Positions 1 to 6,112 of a stretch of DNA of 7,750 nt are shown here, one piece after another (the stretch's first letter is position 1; each line of letters starts with the position of its first letter). The notes beneath the pieces are model-generated. The model worked only from the letters and a program-made list of their open reading frames with translations. It made no database searches and had not been told where the DNA came from. The stretch is from Opitutaceae bacterium (GTDB lineage: Bacteria; Verrucomicrobiota; Verrucomicrobiae; Opitutales; Opitutaceae), in contig JAISAX010000053.1 of NCBI GenBank assembly GCA_031266495.1, positions 1-7,750 on the forward strand, given 5' to 3'. Made by a program: the position numbers and the translations under genes.

Positions 1-132
1 CTCCGCATCGCCCCCTCCCTCTCCGACTTCCTCTCTCTCGGCCCTTCCATCCGCTCCCGCCTCTCCCTCTCCCGCCTCCGCAATAAAAAACGCCTCCCGC
101 CTCGCTCTTCATGGCCCTCCATCATACCTTAG
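1..132 (+). CDS. Possible C-terminal end of an unidentified gene
   Basis: Reading frame 1 is open from the window edge to a TAG at 130-132, giving about 43 residues rich in Leu, Ser and Arg. The main support is codon use: nearly all of the first 27 codons end in C, as expected for a real frame in a high-GC genome, while the other two frames have mixed third positions. The bias fades over the last 15 or so codons. I recognise no family. The stretch is strongly pyrimidine-rich, so the third-position bias could come from a CT-rich non-coding tract. Low confidence. Confidence 0.35.
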   Translation, partial: LRIAPSLSDFLSLGPSIRSRLSLSRLRNKKRLPPRSSWPSIIP

Positions 133-140
133 CGCTTATA

Positions 141-179
141 GGCTGGATGCCCGTGCCACGTCGTTCCGCGTAACTTCAG
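141..179. repeat. Remnant of an intergenic hairpin-type repeat
   Basis: Two short blocks match the repeats at 7133-7450. Positions 145-163 (ggatgcccgtgccacgtcg) match 7416-7434 at 17 of 19 bases. Positions 166-179 (ccgcgtaacttcag) match 7258-7271 at 13 of 14 bases and, inverted, 7288-7301 at 13 of 14. Both blocks sit at or near the ends of the elements at the far end of the window, so this looks like the right end of another, mostly lost, copy. No coding function is apparent. Confidence 0.6.
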
Positions 180-180
180 T

Positions 181-215
181 TAATATGTAATATGTAATAT
201 TTAATATTTAACGTT
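181..215. repeat. AT-rich tandem heptamer repeat, five units
   Basis: Five consecutive 7-base units read taatatg, taatatg, taatatt, taatatt and taacgtt. The tract is strikingly AT-rich in an otherwise GC-rich region and directly abuts the repeat remnant at 141-179. It could be a replication-slippage repeat, a DNA-bending site or a relic of an insertion. I see no gene it obviously serves, since the nearest convincing gene converges on this region and ends at 417. Confidence 0.6.
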
Positions 216-351
216 GAGTGTTCTTCCTCCATCCCTTCCGGGCGAGGGGGGGCGGACCGGATGGGAATGCTCTCCCCCCCCCCTCCGTCCGGTGCCCGGG
301 CTTTTATACTCACTGGCAGATGCAGCAGGATAAGCGGGGGAGCACAGGGGC

Positions 352-384
352 GGCGGTCTGCGATGTACAGACAGCCGCCTTTTT
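352..384 (+). terminator. Possible intrinsic terminator
   Basis: GGCGG (352-356) pairs with CCGCC (375-379), and the adjacent TCTG (357-360) pairs with CAGA (368-371), leaving a three-base bulge and a seven-base loop. Five T follow directly at 380-384. The orientation suits a transcript on the + strand coming from the possible gene at 1-132, though the distance is long. On the - strand the hairpin has no following U-tract, so it is a poor terminator for the gene ending at 417. Confidence 0.4.
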
Positions 385-416
385 CGCATTTCGGGGGGGG
401 GGGGATTTTCAGTCGC

Positions 417-2288
417 TCACTTTTCGGCAGTGACGAGGGCAGGGCGCTCGATCACGAAACGGAATCCGATGTGGCGGGCCCGGTCGTTGCGCGACTGTTT
501 GACGATGGTCAGCTCGGTCAGCCGGTCGGCCTGGTCGAGGTAGCTGCCGCCTGTGACCCGGGTGTCGCGGGTGTCGTCCACGTCCTGGAGCCACTCGGCG
601 ACGTTGCCGAGGAGATCATGGATGCCGAATTGGTTGGGCGCGAGCGCACCGGCTTCGCGGGTCTGCGCGGCTCCGTTGTCCGCCGACTGGACGCCGCCGG
701 CGCCGCCCTTGATGGCCGCGCGGTACTCGGCCTCGGTGGGCAGGCGGACGGGGGCGCCGAGCAGCCAGCCGAGACGGTTGCAGAATTCGCCGGCCTCGTT
801 CCAGGTCACGGACTCGACGGGGTGCGCGTCTCCGGGATTGCGGCTGGGGTTGGTGTTCATGATGCGCTTGTAAAGGGACTGCGTGACTTCAATGGCGCTT
901 GTCTGGATTTCGGGGAGATCGGGGATGAGGGCGATGTGGGCATAGATATCGTCCTGCAGAGGGCCGATGTCGGTCTTCTTGAGGTTGAGCCAGGAGAGGC
1001 GGATCTTGCGGATGCCGCTGTTGAGCCGGCTGCGGGGGAAGTCGGTCTCGATTTTCTCGAGCAGGGCGACGGCGGCGGGGATGTCGAGCTCGGCGGCCAC
1101 GACATGGCGGCGGGAGAGGGCGAGGCCGATCTGCTTGTCCAGGGCTTCGAGCTTGTGCCCGAGCATGCGGGAGTGGGTGGTCTGGCTCCGGATTTCGAGT
1201 TCGTCCACCCGGGCGGAGGAGACGAAGCGGCTGCGGGGGAAGGTGGTGTTGATCTCGCGCTGGATGGCGGCGGCCCGGGTGTAGAGGCGGGCGGCTTCGT
1301 CGTAATCGGCGATGAGGTCGGCGTGTTCGGCGGCGGTAATGTGTTTTTCGATTTCGTCGGCGGCGTCGGCGGCGTTGAGGGTCTCGATTTCGGCGTCGAT
1401 CTTGTCCACGCCCTGCACGTCAACGAAGCGGGTGCGGGGGTATTCGCCGTTGATCCTGACCTGGAGGTCGCGGGCGGTGGTGAAGGCGGCAATGGCGTCG
1501 CGCCAGCGTTTTTCGGCGAGGGCGTTGCGGGCGGCGGTGAGGGCGGCTTCTTTCTGGTGGTTGAGCGGGGCGGCATCGACCGAGGAGAGGGACTGCGAGA
1601 GGGTCGCTTCGCGCATGTAGTTCTTGTATTCGGTGCTGGCGCTGGTGACGTTGATCTCGCGCTGGAGGCGGAGGGCTTCTTCGTAGTCGGCCTTGGCCCG
1701 GGCAATGTCGCCGCGGGCGGCGGCGGTATCGCCTTCTTTTTCGAGCTGGCCGATGCGGCCGACGATGTCGCGGGCGCGGGCCGAATCGAACCGGCTTTCG
1801 AGGTCGCGCAGGCGGTTGGCCTGTTCGTAGCTGGAGAGGGGGAGGCGGCGGACGATGTCGCGCTGGATGGCGACGGCCTTTTCCAGGGCCTGGAGGGCTT
1901 CGGGGGTGAATACGCCGGCGTCGGCCACTTGCCGGTACTGCTTTTCGAGGTCGTCCACCTGCCTGATCAGGGCGATCACGGCGGGGTCGTCGATCAGTTG
2001 CGAGGTGGCGGGATCGTCGAGCTTGCCGGGGCCGAGGTTGGCGAGCACGTAATAGAGAGTGCCCAGCATGGCGAGGCCCAAGGCAGCGAGAAGCACCTTG
2101 TACAGTTTTTGCCAGATGGTGGCGAGGCGGCGGCGGAAACGGAACCTTGGCATAGAGGGGAGAGGTTTGTCAGCCAAGGGGAAGTCGCGGCCAAATGCAA
2201 CGGATTCTCTCGCGGGTTTTTTTTCAGTGCGGGCGGGGGGAGGGGGGCGGCGGATTTTGCGCGGAACGGGCGGTTGTGGTCTCGACAT
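417..2288 (-). CDS. Membrane-anchored helical-repeat protein with SUMF1/FGE-like domain lacking catalytic cysteines
   Basis: The 623-residue reading has a Pro/Arg-rich start, one hydrophobic segment (about 63-84) and a long helical region (about 95-440). That region repeats a pattern of an Ala-rich helix, then LQREIN or a variant, then PRSRFV or a variant (around 206-213, 275-288, 342-356, 411-421), resembling TPR-like repeats. The C-terminal part (about 465-613) matches the formylglycine-generating enzyme/SUMF1 fold: EVTQSLY, NPS, PVESVTW, EFC, RLPTEAEY, NQFGIHDLLGNVAEW, GGSY, IGFRFV. The domain is short, and the only cysteine is C503 in the EFC motif, so the cysteines that do FGE chemistry between GGSY and GFR are missing. 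A structural or ligand-binding role is more likely than sulfatase activation. Met46 (codon at 2151-2153) is an attractive alternative start: it puts a basic stretch directly before the membrane helix and removes the low-complexity leader. Neither start has a clear ribosome binding site. The gene diverges from tyrA. Confidence 0.85.
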   Translation of the reverse strand: MSRPQPPVPRKIRRPPPPARTEKKPARESVAFGRDFPLADKPLPSMPRFRFRRRLATIWQKLYKVLLAALGLAMLGTLYYVLANLGPGKLDDPATSQLIDDPAVIALIRQVDDLEKQYRQVADAGVFTPEALQALEKAVAIQRDIVRRLPLSSYEQANRLRDLESRFDSARARDIVGRIGQLEKEGDTAAARGDIARAKADYEEALRLQREINVTSASTEYKNYMREATLSQSLSSVDAAPLNHQKEAALTAARNALAEKRWRDAIAAFTTARDLQVRINGEYPRTRFVDVQGVDKIDAEIETLNAADAADEIEKHITAAEHADLIADYDEAARLYTRAAAIQREINTTFPRSRFVSSARVDELEIRSQTTHSRMLGHKLEALDKQIGLALSRRHVVAAELDIPAAVALLEKIETDFPRSRLNSGIRKIRLSWLNLKKTDIGPLQDDIYAHIALIPDLPEIQTSAIEVTQSLYKRIMNTNPSRNPGDAHPVESVTWNEAGEFCNRLGWLLGAPVRLPTEAEYRAAIKGGAGGVQSADNGAAQTREAGALAPNQFGIHDLLGNVAEWLQDVDDTRDTRVTGGSYLDQADRLTELTIVKQSRNDRARHIGFRFVIERPALVTAEK

Positions 2289-2317
2289 CGGGGGCGGGTT
2301 GGTCGTTTCTCGGCGGG

Positions 2318-3171
2318 GTGAGTATCGAACACCTCGTTATCCTTGCCCCCGGGTTGCTGGGGGGGTCCGTGGCCAGGGCGGCGCGCGCCCGCGGGCTGGC
2401 GGGGCGCATCACGATCTGGGCGCGGCGGGCGGAGACGCGGGCGGCGCTGCGCGGGCAGCCGTGGTGCGACGCGGTGGCGGAGTCGCCGGAGGCCGCGGTG
2501 CGCGAGGCGTCGCTGGTGGTGCTGGCGGCGCCGGTGGCGTCGATCATCGAACTGGCGCGGCAGGTCGGCCCGCAGGTGGCGGCGGGCGCGGTGGTGACGG
2601 ATGTGGGCAGCGTGAAGGCGCGGTTGTGCCACGAGGCGCGCACGGCGATGCGACCGGGGGTGGTGTTTGTCGGCTCGCACCCGATGGCGGGGAGCGAGAA
2701 GACGGGCTGGGTAAATGGTTCGGAGGCGCTTTTCGAGAAGCGCACGTGTTTCGTGACGCCGTATCCGGGCTCGCCCGAGGCGGCGGTGCGCAGGGTGACG
2801 GATTTCTGGCGGGATCTCGGCTCGATGGTGGTCTCGCTCACGCCGGAACTGCACGACGAGGTGGTGGCGCATATCAGCCACCTGCCGCAGGCGGTGGCCA
2901 CGGTGCTGGCGGATACGCTGGCGGGGCGGCCGGGCGAGTGGCGACACCTGGGGGGGGGGGGCTGCGCGATTCCACGCGGATCGCCGCGAGTGACGCCACG
3001 ATGTGGGTGGAGATTTTCCAGCAAAACCGCGACCACGTGCTGCGCGCGCTGGAGCGGTTTTCGGGGCAGTTGCAGGATTTCCAGGCGGCGCTGGCAAACC
3101 ACGACTGGCCGGCGCTCCGGCGGCAGCTCGAACTGGGCAAGGCCTGGCGCGACGGGTTCCGGCCGCAATAG
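2318..3171 (+). CDS. tyrA: Prephenate dehydrogenase TyrA, split by a frameshift at a G12 tract
   Basis: This enzyme converts prephenate to 4-hydroxyphenylpyruvate with NAD+, in tyrosine synthesis in the cytoplasm. From a GTG at 2318 the frame shows the dinucleotide-binding start (VILAPGLLGGS, residues 7-17), TDVGSVK (94-100), SHPMAGSEKTG with the family's conserved His at 121, and HDEVVAHISHLPQA (179-192). The family's following segment (GGG-LRDSTRIA, then a helical tail ending GFRPQ) continues only in another frame, from 2962 to the TAG at 3169-3171. The break lies in twelve G at 2950-2961; one more G or two fewer would restore about 284 residues, normal for a TyrA without AroQ or ACT domains. 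As given, the upstream frame has no stop until 4630 and would run into the acyltransferase. This may be a sequencing error, a true mutation or a slippage site. The start follows a G-rich stretch. Confidence 0.88.
2950..2961 (+). repeat. Run of twelve G inside tyrA
   Basis: Twelve consecutive G encode the glycine stretch that precedes the conserved LRDSTRIA segment of TyrA. The two halves of the protein are in different frames on either side, so the tract length as given is off by +1 or -2 from a working gene. Tracts like this are prone to slippage in replication and to length errors in sequencing. Confidence 0.9.
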
Positions 3172-3283
3172 AGTCCGTTTTGTACGGTTCCTACGGTTGC
3201 GGCTTCGCCGTTCCGTGAACCTCCTTGCGGGAAGAAACTTCGCTTGCGGGGCGGGTGACGGTTTCCAGCATGATCCGTTTTCC

Positions 3284-4630
3284 ATGTCAGAGACCACCCA
3301 ACCCGACCTCGACGGAGCACCGGCCACTGTCGGGCGCACCCGGCGCCGTTCCCTGCGCCGGACCGCCGGCTTCCTGAAGCGTCTTCGCTGGTGGCTGGAG
3401 GCGGTCGGATACGAACTCTGCGAGAGCACGCTGGCCCTGCTGCCGGCGGCGACCGTGGCGCACTGGGGCGAGATGATCGGCGAAACATGCTGGCGGCTGC
3501 TCGGCAGCCGGCGGCGGACGGTGCGGCGCAATCTCCGCATCGCTTTTGCCGGCGAAAAAACCCTCGCCGAAATCGATGTGATGACGCGCGAGGTTTTCCG
3601 GCGCAGCGGCGCCAATCTGCTTTCGGCCCTGCGTTGCGTAAAAATCCGGCAAGACGAATTGCGCCGGCTGGTGACCGTGGCGAACCCCGGGCTGATCGCG
3701 GAAATTCTGGCCGCAGACACCGGCGGCGTGGTCGGCATCCTGCCGCACATGGGCAACTGGGAAGCGCTGTCGCAGATGTTTCCGTTGCTGGTGCCTGACC
3801 GGCCGACCGGGACGATCTACCGTTTCATCAAAAACCCGATGCTCGACCGGCGGATCAAGGAGGCCCGCCAGCGCATGGGCATGGTGCTGTTCGAAAAACA
3901 TTCGGGTCCACTGGAAATGGCGGCGTTTCTGCGCCGGCGAGGCTGGCTCGGCGTGCTCGCGGACCAGAGGGTGGAGCGGGTGGGCGAAATCGTTCCCTAC
4001 TTCGGGCGCCTCACGAGTTGCACGCCGTTGCCGGCTCTGATGGCGCGACGCACGGGCGCGACCATCTTCGGCATCTCCATGCGCACGACATCGCCGGGCC
4101 ATTGGCGTCTGAAATTTCACCGGCTGGCCGACAGCACCTCCTCGACGACGGCATGCATGCGCCTGCTGGAGGAAGCGATCCGGGAGAGCCCGGAAGATGT
4201 TTTCTGGTTGCAGGACCGCTGGCGGGTGCGGCGGGACAACCCCGCCTCGCTCAGCGGCCGGCCGCCCCGCGACGCGGCCGCATCGGCCTGGAGCAAACCG
4301 CGCCGCGCGCTCGTCTGGGTTGGCGACCCGGCCCGGGCCCCGCAACTGCCAAAAGCCGCGGTCGGGGATCTGTTGTGGGAATATGTGCTGCCGGCGGGAA
4401 ACCCCACGCCGGCATGGCTGCCGGACGGGGCTCGCATCCATATACTGAATACGGCCTGCGCGGACATCCCGACCCTGGCGGGAGGGTTGCGGGGGATTGA
4501 CGAGGCGGCGGATTTGCCTCTGGAGTTCGTGCGGGTGGACAAGGAGAATCGGGCCGTGCAAAAAGCCTGCCTGAAGCTGGCTCTGCCCGTGCTCGCGCCA
4601 TTGCCGGGAAAGGAGACCGTGAATCCGTGA
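3284..4630 (+). CDS. Lipid A biosynthesis acyltransferase-like protein (LpxL/HtrB family) with C-terminal extension
   Basis: Family members move an acyl chain onto the lipid A precursor at the inner face of the cytoplasmic membrane. The 448-residue product has a basic N-terminus, the RRRTVRRNLRIAF block (76-88), the catalytic HX4E motif in PHMGNWE (H155, E160), LADQRVERVGEIVPYFGR (225-242) and FWLQDRWR (307-314), all in family order. The usual protein is about 300 residues. Here roughly 115 extra residues (about 335-448) follow, with a hydrophobic strand-like RALVWVG and alternating strand/helix character; I do not recognise this part. I chose the ATG at 3284 because upstream in-frame sequence is the out-of-frame shadow of tyrA. 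The 112-base gap after tyrA shows no clear promoter. The stop overlaps the next gene's start by four bases, indicating co-translation. Its exact acyl substrate cannot be read from the sequence. Confidence 0.87.
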   Translation: MSETTQPDLDGAPATVGRTRRRSLRRTAGFLKRLRWWLEAVGYELCESTLALLPAATVAHWGEMIGETCWRLLGSRRRTVRRNLRIAFAGEKTLAEIDVMTREVFRRSGANLLSALRCVKIRQDELRRLVTVANPGLIAEILAADTGGVVGILPHMGNWEALSQMFPLLVPDRPTGTIYRFIKNPMLDRRIKEARQRMGMVLFEKHSGPLEMAAFLRRRGWLGVLADQRVERVGEIVPYFGRLTSCTPLPALMARRTGATIFGISMRTTSPGHWRLKFHRLADSTSSTTACMRLLEEAIRESPEDVFWLQDRWRVRRDNPASLSGRPPRDAAASAWSKPRRALVWVGDPARAPQLPKAAVGDLLWEYVLPAGNPTPAWLPDGARIHILNTACADIPTLAGGLRGIDEAADLPLEFVRVDKENRAVQKACLKLALPVLAPLPGKETVNP

Positions 4631-5598
4631 GCGCGGCAACCAGCGGGAACAGACCCAGCCGCATCCGGGTACTTTCCGATGGCCGGCCGGGTCACGAAAA
4701 CCAGAGCATCGGCCTGGCGCAGGCCGTGCAGCGGCGACTCGGCGGCGCGACAGCGGTGGCGATCGACCTGGTGCGATTTGCCGCTGGCTCCGGTCCCGGC
4801 GAACGCATCCGGGCTGCGCGGGCGGAGGGGGAAGGCGCGCCGCGGGTTGTCATCGCGGCGGGGCATTCCACGCACCTCCCGCTGTGGCTGGCGGCGAGAC
4901 GCTTCGGGGCGCCATCGGTGGTCATCATGAAACCGTCGTTGCCTTCATGGCTGTTTGACCTGTGCCTGGCGCCGCGGCACGACTTGCGTGGCGTCGTTGC
5001 CGGCGGGGCGGATGAAGGGAGCGGGCGAATCGTGCCGACTTTTGGCGCGCTCAACCGCCTGCCGGAAAGGACGGCAGCGGAGATGGCGGCGGCGAAGGAG
5101 CCGCGAGGGCTTCTTTTGCTGGGAGGCCCTTCGAAACATCACGGTTGGGCTACGGCGGCGCTCGTGCCGGCGGTGGTCGCGGTGCTGGCGGCCCGTCCGG
5201 ATCTGTCATGGACGATCGGAGACTCGCGTCGTACACCGGCGGATACGCTGGAACGGCTGCGGGCCGCGGGCGCGCCGGCGCAGTTCGCGCCGCACGGACA
5301 AACGGAGCCCGGCTGGCTGCCGGAGCAACTGGCGAGAGCAAGCGAGGCATGGGTGACGGAGGACAGCGTTTCGATGGTCCACGAGGCGGTGACGGCCGGA
5401 GCCCGGACGGGCGTGCTGCCGGTGCCGCGCCTGCGGGCGAACGATCGGGTGGCTCGGGCCGTGGACGAACTCGTGGCGGCGGGGTATGCCACGCGGTTCG
5501 CAGACTGGCAGGCAGGCGGACGAGGACTGCCGGAGCCGCCGGGCCTGCTTCACGAGACCGGACGATGCGCGGGGATTGTTGTGAAACGGATTTTTTAG
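4627..5598 (+). CDS. ELM1/GtrOC1-family putative glycosyltransferase
   Basis: The 323-residue product matches the family named after plant mitochondrial fission protein ELM1 (formerly DUF1022), whose bacterial members are treated as putative GT-B-like glycosyltransferases. Visible signatures are VLSDGRPGHENQSIGL (15-30), AGHSTHLPLWLAARRFG (78-94), VVIMKPSLP (98-106), LAPRHD (114-119), LLLLGGPSKHHGW (162-174) and the C-terminal VTEDSVSMVHEA (243-254). Length is normal and no frame break is seen. It starts at a GTG whose GTGA overlaps the acyltransferase stop, so the two are almost certainly one operon, supporting a role in lipid A core or another surface glycolipid. The fission name should not be taken as a function in bacteria. 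Its TAG stop shares its last base with the inverted repeat of the following cassette. Confidence 0.88.
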   Translation: MSAATSGNRPSRIRVLSDGRPGHENQSIGLAQAVQRRLGGATAVAIDLVRFAAGSGPGERIRAARAEGEGAPRVVIAAGHSTHLPLWLAARRFGAPSVVIMKPSLPSWLFDLCLAPRHDLRGVVAGGADEGSGRIVPTFGALNRLPERTAAEMAAAKEPRGLLLLGGPSKHHGWATAALVPAVVAVLAARPDLSWTIGDSRRTPADTLERLRAAGAPAQFAPHGQTEPGWLPEQLARASEAWVTEDSVSMVHEAVTAGARTGVLPVPRLRANDRVARAVDELVAAGYATRFADWQAGGRGLPEPPGLLHETGRCAGIVVKRIF

Positions 5599-5625
5599 CC
5601 CACGGAACACACGGAATACACGGAA
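5598..5625 (+). repeat. Left inverted repeat of the cassette
   Basis: This arm contains cacggaaca, cacggaata and cacggaaga in tandem (5601-5627) and is identical over 28 bases to the reverse complement of 6012-6039. Its first base is the last base of the upstream TAG stop. Its inner end also supplies GGAAG (5622-5626), eight bases before the ATG of the enclosed gene, so the repeat appears to provide the ribosome binding site. Confidence 0.9.
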
Positions 5626-5634
5626 GAAAAATAC

Positions 5635-6009
5635 ATGGAATTGATATTTAAAGACGAAACGTATCGCATCCTCGGTGCCTGCTTTGAGGTCTATAAGGAG
5701 AAGGGATGTGGATTTCTTGAAGCGGTTTTCCAGGAATGCCTGGAGATGGAGCTTGAGTCGCAGGGGATTCCCTTCGAAACCCAAAAAATGCTCCCCCTGA
5801 CTTACAAGGGCAGGCCGTTGAAACAGACATACAAAGCCGATCTCATCTGTTTTGGAAAAGTGTTGGTCGAGCTCAAGGCAGTCTCGAAACTGGCGAACGA
5901 ACATCGGGCGCAGATTCAGAACTACCTGCATGCAACTGGCCTGAAGGTGGGTCTTCTGGTCAATTTCGGACACTTCCCGAAAGTGGAACACGAGCGATTC
6001 GTTATCTGA
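5635..6009 (+). CDS. GxxExxY family protein (PD-(D/E)XK nuclease-like)
   Basis: The 124-residue product has the family signature GFLEAVFQE (26-34, with Phe where Tyr is usual), YKGRPLKQTYKADLI (57-71), the nuclease-type D69...E79-x-K81 arrangement in ADLI...VELKA, then QIQNYLHATG (93-102) and GLLVNFG (106-112). This order and length are those of complete GxxExxY proteins, which carry a PD-(D/E)XK-like core; their biological role is not established as far as I know. The putative acidic and lysine residues are intact, so it may be active. GGAAG sits eight bases before the ATG, inside the left repeat. Base composition is low for the window: I counted 43% and 50% GC over 5641-5700 and 5701-5760, against 78% over 5221-5280 in the preceding gene. 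The stop lies two bases before the right repeat. It is probably a selfish or accessory gene rather than part of the surface-glycan pathway. Confidence 0.88.
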   Translation: MELIFKDETYRILGACFEVYKEKGCGFLEAVFQECLEMELESQGIPFETQKMLPLTYKGRPLKQTYKADLICFGKVLVELKAVSKLANEHRAQIQNYLHATGLKVGLLVNFGHFPKVEHERFVI

Positions 6010-6011
6010 TT

Positions 6012-6039
6012 TTCCGTGTATTCCGTGTGTTCCGTGGGC
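6012..6039 (-). repeat. Right inverted repeat of the cassette
   Basis: These 28 bases are the exact reverse complement of 5598-5625. The arm starts two bases after the enclosed gene's TGA and is followed by a 73-base spacer (6040-6112) to the next gene. In an RNA crossing the whole cassette the two arms could pair and bring the gene into a large loop. Confidence 0.9.
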
Positions 6040-6112
6040 AATCCTTCCGGGATTCAGCCGGACCGCGGGAAAGGGGGCTTGCCAAGCGTAACGGCCGGAC
6101 TCCCATGGAAAC

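Larger units (their letters stand above)
133..416. other. Gene-free region with homopolymers and repeats
   Basis: I find no supported gene here. The stretch contains the repeat remnant and heptamer array listed separately, a run of ten C (274-283), a run of twelve G (393-404), an imperfect inverted repeat around the C-run (ACCGGA near 256-261 with TCCGGT near 287-292), and a possible terminator at 352-384. Small frames crossing it in either direction have proline/arginine/glycine-rich translations typical of non-coding GC-rich DNA. Confidence 0.6.
5598..6039. mobile_element. GxxExxY cassette bounded by 28-bp inverted repeats
   Basis: A single small gene (5635-6009) is enclosed by a perfect 28-bp inverted repeat at 5598-5625 and 6012-6039. 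Each arm is made of three tandem 9-base units of the form cacggaaNa plus a gccc or gggc outer end. The enclosed DNA is much less GC-rich than the genes before it. No transposase is present and I see no target-site duplication outside the arms, so any movement would need help from elsewhere or recombination between repeats. Calling it mobile is inference from the boundaries, base composition and position between two genes of related function. Confidence 0.6.

Noticed and set aside
2231..2250. G-quadruplex regulating the divergent promoters
   Set aside because: The stretch has runs of 3, 6 and 6 G, but high-GC DNA here contains many such runs and nothing ties this one to regulation.
261..2321. 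Long + strand reading frame (686 codons) opposite the SUMF1-like gene
   Set aside because: Its translation is Gly/Ala/Val/Asp-rich low-complexity sequence with no domain, while the - strand frame shows ordered SUMF1 motifs and a membrane helix.
2224..3756. Long - strand frame over tyrA and the start of the acyltransferase
   Set aside because: Arg/Pro/Ser-rich translation with no motifs, spanning two clear + strand genes; a shadow of high GC content.
2318..4630. A genuine TyrA-acyltransferase fusion protein
   Set aside because: Between 2962 and 3283 the fused frame translates to Arg/Ser/Trp-rich nonsense, while the real TyrA C-terminus (LRDSTRIA to GFRPQ) is encoded in the neighbouring frame and the acyltransferase has its own ATG at 3284.
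3287..4639. Long - strand frame opposite the acyltransferase
   Set aside because: It mirrors the extent of the + strand gene, is Arg/Gln/His-rich and has no recognisable domain.
5598..6039. CRISPR-like array from the cacggaa repeats
   Set aside because: The units are 9 bases, tandem without spacers, and form two inverted arms around a gene; no cas genes are present.
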